NCBI GenBank assembly: GCA_025153775.1
Contig: JAOALC010000003.1
Coordinates: 434,001 to 498,000, forward strand
DNA from: SAR92 clade bacterium H231
Lineage (GTDB): Bacteria; Pseudomonadota; Gammaproteobacteria; Pseudomonadales; Porticoccaceae
Direction of reading: 5' to 3'
Length of the DNA stretch: 64,000 nt
Shown here: one piece after another, positions 15,365 to 25,014 of the stretch
Numbering within the stretch: position 1 is the first letter of the stretch
Layout of the letters: each line of letters starts with the position of its first letter
The notes under the pieces: generated by a model
Told to the model about the DNA's origin: nothing
The model's database searches: none
Seen by the model: the letters and a program-made list of their open reading frames with translations, nothing else
Translations under genes and position numbers: made by a program

Positions 15365-17497
15365 ATGGCAGATAATAAAACAATTGCTGATTGGCAGAAG
15401 CTGGCCACCAAAGAGCGCAAAGGCGCTGGGCCAGATGATTTGCTGTGGCAAACCCCCGAGGGTATTGAGGTTAAGCCGCTATATACCGCTGAAGATACTG
15501 CGGGCCTTGAGCATATGGACAACCTACCTGGGTTTGCGCCCTACAAGCGTGGGCCCAAGGCCACCATGTATGCGGGGCGAGCCTGGACGGTGCGCCAGTA
15601 TGCGGGTTTTTCTACCGCAGAAGCCTCCAACCAGTTCTATCGTAAAAACCTGGCTGCGGGTCAGCAGGGCCTTTCAGTGGCCTTTGATCTACCCACTCAC
15701 CGGGGCTATGACTCGGACCATCCTCGGGTGGTTGGCGATGTGGGCAAGGCCGGTGTAGCCATTGATTCTGTGGAGGATATGAAAATTTTATTTGATGGTA
15801 TTCCATTGGATAAGGTCTCTGTATCCATGACCATGAACGGCGCAGTGCTGCCGGTAATGGCCAGCTATATAGTGGCAGCGGAAGAGCAGGGCGTAGCGCC
15901 GGAGCAGCTGGCGGGCACTTTGCAAAACGATATTTTAAAAGAGTTTATGGTGCGCAATACCTATATCTACCCACCGGCGCCGTCTATGCGGGTGGTGTCG
16001 GATATTATTGGTTACACCGCTGAGCATATGCCCAAGTTCAACTCTGTCTCCATCAGTGGCTACCATATGCAGGAAGCCGGTGCGACTAATGTGCAGGAGC
16101 TGGCGTACACCATTGCCGATGGTATTGAATATGTGCGCACCGCGATTGATAGCGGTATGGATGTGGATAAGTTTGCCCCGCGACTGTCGTTCTTTTTTGC
16201 TATTGGTATGAACTTTTTTATGGAGATCGCCAAGCTTAGGGCAGCGCGTATTTTGTGGGCGACTCTAATGGAAGAGAAGTTTGCCCCTAAAGATGGCCGT
16301 TCACTGGTTCTGCGAACCCATTGCCAGACCTCTGGTGTGAGCCTGACCAGTAAAGACCCTTACAACAACGTGATGCGCACGACTATTGAAGCTATGTCGG
16401 CGGTTCTTGGTGGCACTCAGTCGCTGCATACCAATTCTTTTGATGAAGCTCTGGCACTACCCACCGAGTTCTCTGCCCGCATTGCCCGCAACACTCAGCT
16501 AGTGATTCAGGAAGAGACCGGCATTACTAATGTGGTGGACCCACTGGCTGGTTCCTATTATGTGGAATCCCTGACGGATGAGCTGGTTAAAGCGGCCCGG
16601 GAGATGATAGACGAAGTAGAAGCCATGGGCGGTATGACCAAGGCGGTTGAGACCGGCATGCCCAAGCTGCGTATTGAAGAGGCGGCGGCATTGCGCCAGG
16701 CGCGTATTGATCGCGGTGAAGAGGTGATTGTTGGCGTCAATAAATACCAGCTTGAGGTAGAGCCTGAGGTGGATGTGCTGGATATTGATAACAGCGCAGT
16801 GCGGGAATCTCAGGTGGCGCGCTTGGCGCAGGTGCGCAGTTCGCGGGATACAGCTGCCTGCGAGCGGGCATTGGCCGCGCTCACTGAAGCTGCTAAAACC
16901 GGTGAGGGTAATCTGCTGGCACTGGCTGTGGATGCGGCCCGGGCCCGGGCTACCGTGGGTGAGATTTCGGATGCGCTGGAGTCGGAATGGGGCCGCCACA
17001 AGGCCCAGCAGCGTTCCATCAGCGGAGTTTACGGCTCTGCTTATCAAGATGATGAGGGTTTTATGAGTATTAAAAATAAGGTTGAAGCCTTTGCCGAAAA
17101 CCATGGCCGCCGCCCGCGCATGCTGGTGGTAAAAATGGGTCAGGACGGCCATGACCGCGGTGCCAAGGTTATTGCCACGGCCTTTGCCGACCTGGGCTTT
17201 GATGTGGATGTGGGGCCCATGTTCCAAACCCCAGAAGAGGCGGCCCAGCAGGCGATTGAAAATGATGTGCATATTGTGGGTGTGTCTTCTCAGGCCGCTG
17301 GCCACAAGACGCTAGTGCCGCAGTTAATTGCCAGCCTGAGAGAGCAGGGTGCGGAAGATATTATTGTGATCTGTGGCGGTGTGATTCCACCCAAAGATTA
17401 CGACCAACTCCGCGCAGACGGGGTGGCAGCTATCTTTGGTCCTGGCACTAATATTCCCCAGGCGGCTGAGGCTGTACTTGAGTTGATTAAGGAATAA
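15365..17497 (+). CDS. scpA: Methylmalonyl-CoA mutase, cobalamin-dependent
   Basis: A 710-residue protein with the fused catalytic barrel and B12-binding domain of the homodimer-type enzyme that converts (R)-methylmalonyl-CoA to succinyl-CoA. The N-terminal half has [20 protein letters not shown] and [17 protein letters not shown]; the C-terminal domain has the B12 signature [14 protein letters not shown] with His596, followed by [10 protein letters not shown] and [12 protein letters not shown] start at ATG 15365, which has GGAG 5 bases upstream; the frame is open back to GTG 15311 but those 18 residues do not resemble the family. It is the first gene of an operon with pccB, pccA and meaB, probably driven by the divergent AraC regulator. 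Confidence 0.95.
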   Translation: MADNKTIADWQKLATKERKGAGPDDLLWQTPEGIEVKPLYTAEDTAGLEHMDNLPGFAPYKRGPKATMYAGRAWTVRQYAGFSTAEASNQFYRKNLAAGQQGLSVAFDLPTHRGYDSDHPRVVGDVGKAGVAIDSVEDMKILFDGIPLDKVSVSMTMNGAVLPVMASYIVAAEEQGVAPEQLAGTLQNDILKEFMVRNTYIYPPAPSMRVVSDIIGYTAEHMPKFNSVSISGYHMQEAGATNVQELAYTIADGIEYVRTAIDSGMDVDKFAPRLSFFFAIGMNFFMEIAKLRAARILWATLMEEKFAPKDGRSLVLRTHCQTSGVSLTSKDPYNNVMRTTIEAMSAVLGGTQSLHTNSFDEALALPTEFSARIARNTQLVIQEETGITNVVDPLAGSYYVESLTDELVKAAREMIDEVEAMGGMTKAVETGMPKLRIEEAAALRQARIDRGEEVIVGVNKYQLEVEPEVDVLDIDNSAVRESQVARLAQVRSSRDTAACERALAALTEAAKTGEGNLLALAVDAARARATVGEISDALESEWGRHKAQQRSISGVYGSAYQDDEGFMSIKNKVEAFAENHGRRPRMLVVKMGQDGHDRGAKVIATAFADLGFDVDVGPMFQTPEEAAQQAIENDVHIVGVSSQAAGHKTLVPQLIASLREQGAEDIIVICGGVIPPKDYDQLRADGVAAIFGPGTNIPQAAEAVLELIKE

Positions 17498-17499
17498 CC

Positions 17500-19032
17500 A
17501 TGAAAGACATACTGGAGCAGTTAGAAGAAAAACGCAGCCGTGCCAGATTGGGTGGCGGACAAAAACGCATTGATGCTCAGCATGCCAAGGGCAAGCTGAC
17601 GGCCCGGGAGCGCCTTGATCTCCTGCTAGATGAGGGCAGCTTTGAAGAATGGGATATGTTTGTCGAGCATCGCTGCACGGATTTTGGTATGGATCAGCAG
17701 CATGTGCCCGGCGATGGTGTGGTGATTGGCTATGGCACCATTAATGGCCGTTTGGTCTTTGTTTTTAGTCAGGACTTTACTGTTTTCGGTGGTGCGCTCT
17801 CTGAGGCCCATGCCGAGAAAATCTGCAAGCTGATGGATCAGGCCATGAAAGTGGGTGCGCCGGTGATTGGTCTTAACGACTCTGGTGGTGCCCGTATTCA
17901 GGAGGGCGTTGCTTCGCTGGGTGGCTATGCCGAGGTGTTCCAGCGCAATGTGATGGCCAGTGGTGTGATTCCGCAAATCAGCATGGTGATGGGCCCCTGT
18001 GCTGGGGGTGCAGTGTACTCGCCGGCGATTACCGACTTTATTTTTATGGTGCAGGACAGCAGCTATATGTTTGTTACTGGGCCAGATGTGGTTAAAACCG
18101 TGACCCATGAAACTGTGACCGCGGAAGAGTTGGGGGGCGCCCATACCCACAGCACCAAGTCTGGTGTTGCGGACCTGGCTTTTGACAATGATGTGGATGC
18201 GCTGCATAAATTACGTCGTTTTATGAATTATCTGCCCGCCAATAACCGCGAGAAGCCGCCAGTATGGCCAACAGAAGACAGTGCTGACCGCATTGATATG
18301 TCGCTGGATACTCTGGTGCCCAGCGACCCCAACAAGCCCTACGATATGAAAGAGCTGATTCTAAAAGTGGCTGATGAATCTGAGTTTTTTGAGCTGCAGG
18401 TGAGTTACGCCAAAAATATTATTACCGGCTTTATTCGCATTGAGGGTTCTACGGTTGGCGTGGTGGCCAATCAGCCAATGGTAATGGCGGGCTGTCTGGA
18501 TATTGATGCCTCCCGCAAGGCGGCGCGGTTTATCCGCTTCTGCGATGCTTTTAATATTCCTGTGCTGACTCTGGTGGATGTACCAGGCTTTATGCCGGGC
18601 ACCAGTCAGGAGTATGGCGGCATTATTAAACATGGTGCCAAGCTGCTCTATGCCTATGCGGAGTGCACAGTGCCCAAGGTGACTTTGATTACTCGCAAGG
18701 CCTATGGCGGTGCCTATGATGTGATGGCATCTAAGCATTTGCGTGGTGATGTAAATCTGGCCTGGCCCACGGCAGAGATTGCGGTGATGGGCCCCAAGGG
18801 CGCGGTGGAGATTATTTTCCGCAAGGATATTGGCGACCAGGAAAAGATTGATGCCCGTACTGAGGAGTACCGGCAGAAGTTTGCCAATCCCTTTATCGCC
18901 GGCAAGCGCGGCTATATAGATGATGTGATTATGCCCCACAGTACTCGCAAGCGGGTGGCGCGGTCTCTGGCTATGCTCAAAAACAAGAGCATAGAAAACC
19001 CCTGGCGCAAGCATGGCAATATTCCGCTGTAG
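17500..19032 (+). CDS. pccB: Propionyl-CoA carboxylase beta (carboxyltransferase) subunit
   Basis: A 510-residue carboxyltransferase of the PccB/AccD5 type. It has the two crotonase-like halves: [20 protein letters not shown] and [16 protein letters not shown] in the first, and [20 protein letters not shown] and [11 protein letters not shown] in the second, which provide the oxyanion holes for biotin and acyl-CoA. With the biotinylated alpha subunit it carboxylates propionyl-CoA to (S)-methylmalonyl-CoA. The ATG follows the scpA stop by 2 bases, so the genes are cotranscribed. The C-terminal WRKHGNIPL is the standard end. An intergenic palindromic element separates it from pccA. Confidence 0.95.
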   Translation: MKDILEQLEEKRSRARLGGGQKRIDAQHAKGKLTARERLDLLLDEGSFEEWDMFVEHRCTDFGMDQQHVPGDGVVIGYGTINGRLVFVFSQDFTVFGGALSEAHAEKICKLMDQAMKVGAPVIGLNDSGGARIQEGVASLGGYAEVFQRNVMASGVIPQISMVMGPCAGGAVYSPAITDFIFMVQDSSYMFVTGPDVVKTVTHETVTAEELGGAHTHSTKSGVADLAFDNDVDALHKLRRFMNYLPANNREKPPVWPTEDSADRIDMSLDTLVPSDPNKPYDMKELILKVADESEFFELQVSYAKNIITGFIRIEGSTVGVVANQPMVMAGCLDIDASRKAARFIRFCDAFNIPVLTLVDVPGFMPGTSQEYGGIIKHGAKLLYAYAECTVPKVTLITRKAYGGAYDVMASKHLRGDVNLAWPTAEIAVMGPKGAVEIIFRKDIGDQEKIDARTEEYRQKFANPFIAGKRGYIDDVIMPHSTRKRVARSLAMLKNKSIENPWRKHGNIPL

Positions 19033-19066
19033 GGCTTTATTTTGTCATCCTGAGGAGTTGCAGCGG

Positions 19067-19174
19067 GCTTGAATTACTGGCTAATCGCTGTGACACGCCG
19101 CGAGTACGTCCTTGTAGGCTCTGCGACAGCATCCCTGCTGTCGAAGGTCACAGCGGTTAGCCAGCAACTCAAGC
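19067..19174. repeat. 108-nt palindromic intergenic element between pccB and pccA
   Basis: The outer arms pair across the element: GCTTGA (19067-19072) with TCAAGC (19169-19174), then CTGGCTAATCGCTGTGAC (19077-19094) with GTCACAGCGGTTAGCCAG (19147-19164) with one wobble pair. Inside lies a second perfect hairpin, CGACAGCA (19124-19131) with TGCTGTCG (19136-19143) around TCCC. The middle reads ACGCCGCGAGTACGTCC. A GTCATCCTGAGGAG fragment of the other repeat family sits just upstream at 19044-19065. It is a non-coding, MITE-like or REP-like element. As RNA it would fold into a long stem between the two carboxylase genes. Confidence 0.75.
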
Positions 19175-19280
19175 ATTCAAAGTTGGGCAGAATACTCAGA
19201 GTTTTAAAAAAGAAACTGTGTGATGTTGATTTGCAAATAAGCAAAAACAAAAGCGAATAGTTTTTAAGGGTAAAGGGTTT

Positions 19281-21263
19281 ATGTTGAAGAAAATATTAGT
19301 GGCCAACCGTGGTGAAATTGCCTGTCGTGTTTTTGCCACCGCTAAGAAAATGGGTATTGCCAATGTGGCGGTTTATTCCGACGCTGACGCTGACGCACTG
19401 CATGTTCAAATGGCCGATGAAGCGGTCAATATTGGACCTGCTGCGTCGTCTGAAAGTTATCTGGTGATCGATAAGATTATTCAGGCCTGTGTGGTTACTG
19501 GCGCCGATGCAGTTCATCCGGGTTATGGCTTTCTCTCGGAGAACAGTAAATTTCGTGATGCCTTAGATGCCGCTAATATTGCCTTTATTGGCCCGGGTAA
19601 AAAAGCGATTGAGTCTATGGGGGATAAAATTACCTCTAAGCTAATTGCTGAAAAGGCGGGGGTTAACTGTATTCCCGGTTACACCGATGTGGTGCGTGAC
19701 GCAGATCATGCGGTGGAGATCAGCGCTGGTGTGGGTTACCCGGTCATGCTCAAAGCGTCTGCTGGTGGCGGTGGTAAGGGTATGCGTGTGGCCTGGGATG
19801 AGGCCGACTGTCGTGATGGGTTTGAGCGAGCCACTAACGAAGCCCGCTCTAGCTTTGGCGATACGCGCATCTTTATTGAAAAATATATCCAGCAGCCACG
19901 GCATATCGAAATTCAGATAATGGCCGATGGTCATGGCAATGTGATTTATCTGGGTGAGCGAGAGTGCTCGATTCAGCGCCGTCACCAGAAGGTGATTGAA
20001 GAGGCGCCCTCACCGTTTTTGGATGAAGCCACTCGCCAGAAGATGGGTGAGCAGAGCTGTGCATTGGCCAAGGCGGTGGATTATCAATCGGCGGGCACGG
20101 TGGAGTTTATTGCTGATGCGGATATGAATTTTTATTTTTTGGAGATGAATACCAGATTGCAGGTTGAGCACCCGGTGACTGAATTGGTCACGGGCCAAGA
20201 TTTAGTCGAGATGATGATTCGCGTGGCGGCGGGTGAGAAGCTTTCGCTCACTCAGGAGCAGGTCACATTGACCGGTTGGGCTATGGAGTCTCGCGTTTAT
20301 GCCGAGGATCCATTCCGTAACTTTATGCCTTCTATTGGCCGGCTGTCTGGTTATAGAGAACCACAAGGTGATGGCGTTCGCGTAGATAGCGGGGTCTATG
20401 AGGGCGGTGAGGTTTCCATGCACTATGACCCTATGATTTCTAAGCTGATTACCTATGGTGATAATCGTGAAGCAGCTATTGACCTTATGGTGGATGCGCT
20501 GGATGCCTATTATATTCGCGGTGTGAACCACAATATTAGTTTTCTTAATGCACTGATGGTGCACCCTAGATTTGTCGCCGGTGAGTTGACCACTAACTTT
20601 ATTGAGGAAGAGTTTCCCGATGGTTTTAATGCGGATTTAGTGCCGCAAAATAACCCTCATATTGCGGTGGTAGTGGCTGCCGCTGTGCACCAGGAATACC
20701 GCGAGCGCTCGTCGCAGATCTCTGGCCAGTCGGAGGGACATGAATATCAGGTGCCTGATCAATGGGTGGTGATTACTGGGGCTGAAGAAACTCCGGTGTC
20801 CATGACTCTAACCCTGTCTGGCTTTTTGGTGTCTATTGGCAATGATGACTATTCGGTGGTCACTGACTGGGCTCTGGGTGAGCCTTTGTTTGAGGCCCAG
20901 ATTAATGGCCAGCAGGTTACTGTGCAGGTTGAGCGCTCCGGTTCTGGCTACAAGCTGTTTTATCGTGGCGCGGAGATTAATGCGCTGGTGCTGTCACCCA
21001 AGGCGGCGGAGCTCAATAAGCTGATGCTGGAAAAGGTTCCAGCGGACCTGTCCAAGTATTTGCTGTCGCCTATGCCTGGGCTGCTGGTTAAGCTGGTGGT
21101 TAAGGTGGGTGATCAGGTTAAGACCGGGGAGGAGCTGGCAGTGGTGGAAGCCATGAAAATGGAGAATAGTCTGCGCGCTACCAATGATGGTATTGTGGCC
21201 AAAATATCGGCGGATGTCGGTGATAGTTTGATGGTGGATCAGGCTATTTTAGAATTTGAATAA
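19281..21263 (+). CDS. pccA: Propionyl/acetyl-CoA carboxylase alpha subunit, biotin carboxylase plus biotin carrier
   Basis: A 660-residue protein. Residues 1-445 are a biotin carboxylase (MLKKILVANRGEIACRVFAT start, KASAGGGGKGMRV ATP-grasp glycine loop, IEIQIMADGHGN, FLEMNTRLQVEHPVTE). Residues about 590-660 are a biotinyl domain with the EAMKMEN motif and Lys626 as biotinylation site. Between them lies the family's linking region. It carboxylates its own biotin with ATP and bicarbonate and hands it to PccB. It lies 248 bases after pccB, with a palindromic repeat in the gap, and 10 bases before meaB. The AAGGG at about 19266-19270 serves as ribosome binding site. Confidence 0.94.
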   Translation: MLKKILVANRGEIACRVFATAKKMGIANVAVYSDADADALHVQMADEAVNIGPAASSESYLVIDKIIQACVVTGADAVHPGYGFLSENSKFRDALDAANIAFIGPGKKAIESMGDKITSKLIAEKAGVNCIPGYTDVVRDADHAVEISAGVGYPVMLKASAGGGGKGMRVAWDEADCRDGFERATNEARSSFGDTRIFIEKYIQQPRHIEIQIMADGHGNVIYLGERECSIQRRHQKVIEEAPSPFLDEATRQKMGEQSCALAKAVDYQSAGTVEFIADADMNFYFLEMNTRLQVEHPVTELVTGQDLVEMMIRVAAGEKLSLTQEQVTLTGWAMESRVYAEDPFRNFMPSIGRLSGYREPQGDGVRVDSGVYEGGEVSMHYDPMISKLITYGDNREAAIDLMVDALDAYYIRGVNHNISFLNALMVHPRFVAGELTTNFIEEEFPDGFNADLVPQNNPHIAVVVAAAVHQEYRERSSQISGQSEGHEYQVPDQWVVITGAEETPVSMTLTLSGFLVSIGNDDYSVVTDWALGEPLFEAQINGQQVTVQVERSGSGYKLFYRGAEINALVLSPKAAELNKLMLEKVPADLSKYLLSPMPGLLVKLVVKVGDQVKTGEELAVVEAMKMENSLRATNDGIVAKISADVGDSLMVDQAILEFE

Positions 21264-21273
21264 CGATTAAATT

Positions 21274-22248
21274 ATGATTCAGCCATTAGCACAGCAAATT
21301 ATCGAGGGAGATCGCCGGGCTCTGGCCAAGGCGATTACTCTGGTGGAATCTACCCGCGCTGATCACGGTGAGCAGGCGGTGCAGTTGCTGGCGGAGCTAA
21401 TGCCCCATACGGGCAAGTCTATTCGCATTGGTGTCTCCGGTGCGCCGGGGGTGGGCAAGTCGACTTTTATTGAATCTCTGGGTAATTATTTAACTGGGCA
21501 GGGCCATCAGGTGGCGGTGCTGGCGGTTGATCCTACCTCTGCTGTGAGTGGCGGTTCTATTCTGGGGGATAAAACCAGAATGGAGGCGCTATCGGTTAAT
21601 CCTAAGGCCTTTGTGCGACCTTCCCCTGCGGGCACTACTCTCGGCGGTGTGACCCGCCGCACCCGTGAATCACTGCTGCTCTGCGAAGCTGCTGGCTATG
21701 ATGTGATTATTGTTGAGACTGTGGGGGTGGGGCAGTCGGAGACTGCTGTCTCCGATATGACTGATATGTTTTTACTGTTGCTGTCGCCCGGCGGTGGTGA
21801 TGACTTGCAGGGTATAAAGCGGGGCATTATGGAGTTGGCGGATCTGGTGCTGGTCAATAAAGCTGATGGTGATCAGGCCAGTATTGCCAACCAAACTGTC
21901 TCTGATTATCGCGGGGCTCTGCAGTTTATGCAGGCGCGCACGCCTGGCTGGACACCTAAGGTCAATAGCTGTTCGGCTTTAGAGGGCCAGGGCATAGCGC
22001 AGGCCTGGGCTGTGGTGGAAGACTTTCGTGCTGTGCTGACTGAGTCCGGTGAGTTGGAGGGGCTGCGAGCTCGGCAGGCCAAGGCCTGGATGTGGGCTGA
22101 GACTGCTGCAGAACTGTTGGCGGATCTGCGCAATCACCCGGCTGTTAGCTCGCTGGTTCCAGAATTAGAGGCCGCTGTATTGGCCGGTGAGCTGCCAGCC
22201 ATTGTTGCGGCTCAGCGACTTATTGAGACTTACAAGACCGGCCAGTAA
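21274..22248 (+). CDS. meaB: Methylmalonyl-CoA mutase-associated GTPase MeaB
   Basis: A 324-residue G3E-family P-loop GTPase. Walker A is GVSGAPGVGKSTFIE near residues 53-67, followed by LAVDPTSAVSGGSILGDKTR, the VETVGVGQSE switch region, and NKAD as base-recognition motif near 194. MeaB protects and reloads methylmalonyl-CoA mutase with intact adenosylcobalamin. It is the last gene of the propionate operon, 10 bases after pccA, which fits its job as chaperone of the mutase encoded at 15365. No methylmalonyl-CoA epimerase gene is in the window. Confidence 0.95.
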   Translation: MIQPLAQQIIEGDRRALAKAITLVESTRADHGEQAVQLLAELMPHTGKSIRIGVSGAPGVGKSTFIESLGNYLTGQGHQVAVLAVDPTSAVSGGSILGDKTRMEALSVNPKAFVRPSPAGTTLGGVTRRTRESLLLCEAAGYDVIIVETVGVGQSETAVSDMTDMFLLLLSPGGGDDLQGIKRGIMELADLVLVNKADGDQASIANQTVSDYRGALQFMQARTPGWTPKVNSCSALEGQGIAQAWAVVEDFRAVLTESGELEGLRARQAKAWMWAETAAELLADLRNHPAVSSLVPELEAAVLAGELPAIVAAQRLIETYKTGQ

Positions 22249-22328
22249 GTCTATAATTGCACTTTAATTGAAGCTACAGCAGTTGCCAGAATCACAGAGT
22301 TACAGAATCACAGAAGGAAAGCTAATCC

Positions 22329-22913
22329 ATGGCCAGTACCGGCAGTAAAAACCTAACCGCAATTATGGCAGCTAACAGCGCCTACGCTGAGACCTTTAAC
22401 AAGGGCGATCTGCCTTCTCCTCCCGCCAAGCGTTTTGCAGTACTTACCTGTATGGATGCCCGTATGGACCCGGCCAAATTTGCTGGGCTGAGCCAGGGCG
22501 ATGCCCATGTGATTCGCAATGCTGGGGGCCGCGCCTCAGACGATGCTATTCGCTCACTGATTATTTCCCACAAGTTTTTGGGCACCACGGATTGGTTTGT
22601 GATTCAGCACACTGGCTGTGGTATGGCCACTGTGACTGATCAGCAGATTGCCGAGCTGCTCCGGGACGACCTGGAGACCGCTGAGCACAATGGTGAATGC
22701 TGGTTAAACCCTCAGCGAGAGAGCAGCGACAACCACAAACCGGGCTCTGATCTGGCTGAGTCTATCTGCTGGCATACGATCGGTGATCTGCACCAGTCGG
22801 TGTTGCAGGATGTGGAGTTAATCGCCAACCATCCATTGGTACCCAGCCATATTACTGTGACTGGGCTTATCTATGATGTGCAGACTGGCCTGCTTAGTCG
22901 CGTCTCTGCATAA
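22329..22913 (+). CDS. Beta-class carbonic anhydrase
   Basis: A 194-residue protein with the beta-carbonic anhydrase zinc site: CMDARMDP (Cys-x-Asp-x-Arg) near residue 39 and HTGCGM (His-x-x-Cys) near 95, plus NAGGRASDDAIRSL between them. It interconverts CO2 and bicarbonate in the cytoplasm. It follows the carboxylase operon on the same strand after an 80-base gap, so it may supply bicarbonate to PccAB, but it could have its own promoter. The gap holds a 12-base direct repeat (CAGAATCACAGA twice) and AGAAGGAAAG before the start. Confidence 0.9.
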   Translation: MASTGSKNLTAIMAANSAYAETFNKGDLPSPPAKRFAVLTCMDARMDPAKFAGLSQGDAHVIRNAGGRASDDAIRSLIISHKFLGTTDWFVIQHTGCGMATVTDQQIAELLRDDLETAEHNGECWLNPQRESSDNHKPGSDLAESICWHTIGDLHQSVLQDVELIANHPLVPSHITVTGLIYDVQTGLLSRVSA

Positions 22914-22943
22914 CCCCCCAACCAATAAAAAGGTCCTAACAAT

Positions 22944-24140
22944 ATGAAAAGATTTGGACCAGGTTTGCTGGTAACCGCTGCATTTATAGGCCCTGGCAGC
23001 ATAGCTACGGCCAGTGCTGCCGGTGCTAACTTTGGCTTTGTGCTGCTTTGGGCGCTGCTTTTCTCTCTGCTTGCCACCATGGTGCTGCAAGAAATGGCTG
23101 CGCGTCTGGGGCTGGTAACCGGGGAGGGCCTGTCTCAGGCACTGCGCACTACCTTTAGTAATGCCGCCCTTAGCCGCGCCGCAGTGATACTGGTGGTGGC
23201 CGCTATTGGGGTGGGTAATGCTGCCTATGAGGCGGGCAATATCTCTGGCGCGGCTCTGGGGTTGCAATCACTGTTACCTTTTTCCAGTGCAGTCTGTGCG
23301 CTGTTGATTGGCGGTTTAGCTGCTCTGCTGCTGGGCGGGGGTGGCTATAGGTTGCTCGAGCCTATTCTTATTGTACTGGTGCTGACAATGAGCACGGTGT
23401 TTGTGGTGACCATGCTGATGATCGATCTTGATCTGGGCGCCATGTTCAGTGGTTTATTTGCACCCAGTATGCCCAGTGGCTCAGCCTTAACTGTGATAGC
23501 TCTTATTGGCACCACTGTGGTGCCCTACAATTTATTTTTGCACGCCAATATTGTGCAGGAAAAATGGCGGGGGGTTGATACGGCTCAGGCCATTAAGGAA
23601 TCCCGCGGGGATACAGTAATCTCTATAGGGCTGGGCGGCCTGATTACATTGGCGGTAATGAGCACCAGTGCGGTGGCATTTTTTAATACAGGCGCTGAGT
23701 TTTCCGCGGCCAGCCTGGCTACTCAGTTGGAACCCACTTTGGGCAGGGCAGCTAATAGCTTTTTTGCCTTTGGTTTAATGGCTGCGGGTTTAACTAGCGC
23801 CATTACAGCTCCACTGGCGGCTGCCTATGCGGTAAGCGGTGCCATGGGCTGGCCAACCCATTTCCATGATCGGCGCTTTAAGGCTATCTGGATGCTGGTG
23901 CTGGCGCTGGGCACTCTGTTTGCGGCCCTGGGCACCAAGCCTATTGCGGCTATTTTATTTGCCCAGGCGGCCAACGGCATACTGCTGCCGGTGACGGCGA
24001 TCTTTTTGATTATTATTATGAACCGGACTGAGCTGCTGGGTGAGTACCGCAATAGGTTGCTGACAAATATCTTTGGAGTGGCCGTAGTCACTGCGGTAAC
24101 TGGCTTGGGGCTGTGGAATATAGTTAGGCTGTTTGTGTAG
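22944..24140 (+). CDS. NRAMP family transporter with non-canonical metal site
   Basis: A 398-residue membrane protein with about eleven hydrophobic helices and the NRAMP fold signatures. In helix 1 the usual DPGN reads GPGS (AAFIGPGSIATASAAGA), and in helix 6 the usual MPH reads VPY (IGTTVVPYNLFLHANIVQ). Both the Asp and the Met that ligate transition metals in canonical MntH are therefore missing. A sub-branch of COG1914 shares the GPG form; its substrate is not settled, and Mg2+ or another hard ion, or a non-metal, are possible. It begins 30 bases after the carbonic anhydrase with AAAGG upstream, so the two are probably cotranscribed. A strong terminator follows at 24244. Confidence 0.85.
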   Translation: MKRFGPGLLVTAAFIGPGSIATASAAGANFGFVLLWALLFSLLATMVLQEMAARLGLVTGEGLSQALRTTFSNAALSRAAVILVVAAIGVGNAAYEAGNISGAALGLQSLLPFSSAVCALLIGGLAALLLGGGGYRLLEPILIVLVLTMSTVFVVTMLMIDLDLGAMFSGLFAPSMPSGSALTVIALIGTTVVPYNLFLHANIVQEKWRGVDTAQAIKESRGDTVISIGLGGLITLAVMSTSAVAFFNTGAEFSAASLATQLEPTLGRAANSFFAFGLMAAGLTSAITAPLAAAYAVSGAMGWPTHFHDRRFKAIWMLVLALGTLFAALGTKPIAAILFAQAANGILLPVTAIFLIIIMNRTELLGEYRNRLLTNIFGVAVVTAVTGLGLWNIVRLFV

Positions 24141-24145
24141 GATTG

Positions 24146-24228
24146 AGATTCTTCGCTGCGTTTAGCATGCTTCGCGAAGCGTTTTGGGTATAGGCTATCA
24201 TTCTGAGGAGCGCAGCGACCAAGTATCG
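24146..24228. repeat. Dispersed palindromic repeat copy after the NRAMP gene
   Basis: AGATTCTTCGCTGCG at about 24146-24160 is an imperfect inverse of CGCAGCGACCAAGTATC at 24211-24227, with ATCATTCTGAGGAG in between and a 12-bp self-complementary GCTTCGCGAAGC at 24169-24180. It belongs to the same family as 721-810. Confidence 0.6.
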
Positions 24229-24243
24229 CTCCCCCATAAAAAA

Positions 24244-24267
24244 AGCGGCTAAAAAGCCGCTTTTTTT
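24244..24267. terminator. Bidirectional intrinsic terminator
   Basis: AGCGGCT (24244-24250), loop AAAA, AGCCGCT (24255-24261), preceded by a run of A and followed by a run of seven T. It works in both directions, ending the carbonic anhydrase/NRAMP transcript on the plus strand and the nrdJ transcript on the minus strand. Confidence 0.9.
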
Positions 24268-24283
24268 ATTGCTGAAACTCAGC

Positions 24284-24967
24284 TTAACCGCATTTAGAGT
24301 CGCCGCAGTTTAGGCAGGTCATGCAACCATCCATCAGGATGCTGGCTTTAACGCTGCACTTTTTACAGACTTCAGCCGTGGGCGGAAAATCGTTGGCCTC
24401 TGCCGCTGGGCTAGCTGCAGCGCCTTCAAATTCAGCGCGCTTCTCATTCATAATCTGCTGCTGATGCTCGGGGATCTCAGGCTTTTTCAGCATGCCAATC
24501 TTCTGCAAATGATCTTCGATGGCCCAGCCAATCTCTGCAACCAGTGAGGGCATAAACTTGCCGCCTGGCTTAAAGTAGCCGCCCTGGGGGTCGAATACTG
24601 CCTTCATCTCTTCTACCAGGAAGGTGCAGTCGCCGCCTTTGCGGAATACGGCTGACAGTACTCTGGTCAGGGCTACAATCCACTGGAAGTGATCCATGTT
24701 TTTGGAGTTGATAAAGACTTCGAAGGGACGGCGCAGCTCGTGGTCTGTACCCTGGTTCAAAATAATATCGTTGATTGTCAGGTACAGGGCGTGATCAGAC
24801 ATTGGCGTCTTGATCTTGTAGGTGCTGCCAGCCAGCTCTTCAGGGCGCGAGACTTTCTCGTGCATCTGAATAATATTGCTTTCAGTCTCTTTGGCGGCGG
24901 CCTCTTTGACCTGCTCTTCGGTGGCTACTTTGTAGCCTACGATTTTTTGTGAAATTTTATTGCTCAT
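24284..24967 (-). CDS. nrdJb: Adenosylcobalamin-dependent ribonucleotide reductase, NrdJb (TSCPD/zinc ribbon) subunit
   Basis: A 227-residue protein corresponding to the C-terminal part of class II ribonucleotide reductase when the gene is split. It has the TSCPD-like region (STYKIKTPMSDHALYLTIND, PFEVFINSKNMDHFQWIVAL) and a C-terminal cysteine-rich tail (CKKCSVKASILMDGCMTCLN then CGDSKCG) that combines a zinc ribbon with the redox cysteines. A split nrdJa-nrdJb arrangement is known in Pseudomonas aeruginosa. It lies 47 bases downstream of nrdJa on the same strand and ends at the bidirectional terminator at 24244-24267, so the two are one transcript. Confidence 0.9.
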   Translation of the reverse strand: MSNKISQKIVGYKVATEEQVKEAAAKETESNIIQMHEKVSRPEELAGSTYKIKTPMSDHALYLTINDIILNQGTDHELRRPFEVFINSKNMDHFQWIVALTRVLSAVFRKGGDCTFLVEEMKAVFDPQGGYFKPGGKFMPSLVAEIGWAIEDHLQKIGMLKKPEIPEHQQQIMNEKRAEFEGAAASPAAEANDFPPTAEVCKKCSVKASILMDGCMTCLNCGDSKCG

Positions 24968-25014
24968 TGTATTCCTCGTACTATTCCATGCTTCTTGCTA
25001 GTGAACCTGTGGGC

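Noticed and set aside
16499-17305. 268-codon open frame antisense to scpA
   Set aside because: It lies entirely opposite a strongly supported methylmalonyl-CoA mutase. His/Arg-rich composition is typical of an antisense shadow.
19069-19260. 63-codon open frame between pccB and pccA
   Set aside because: It is made of the palindromic repeat element and has no protein-like features.
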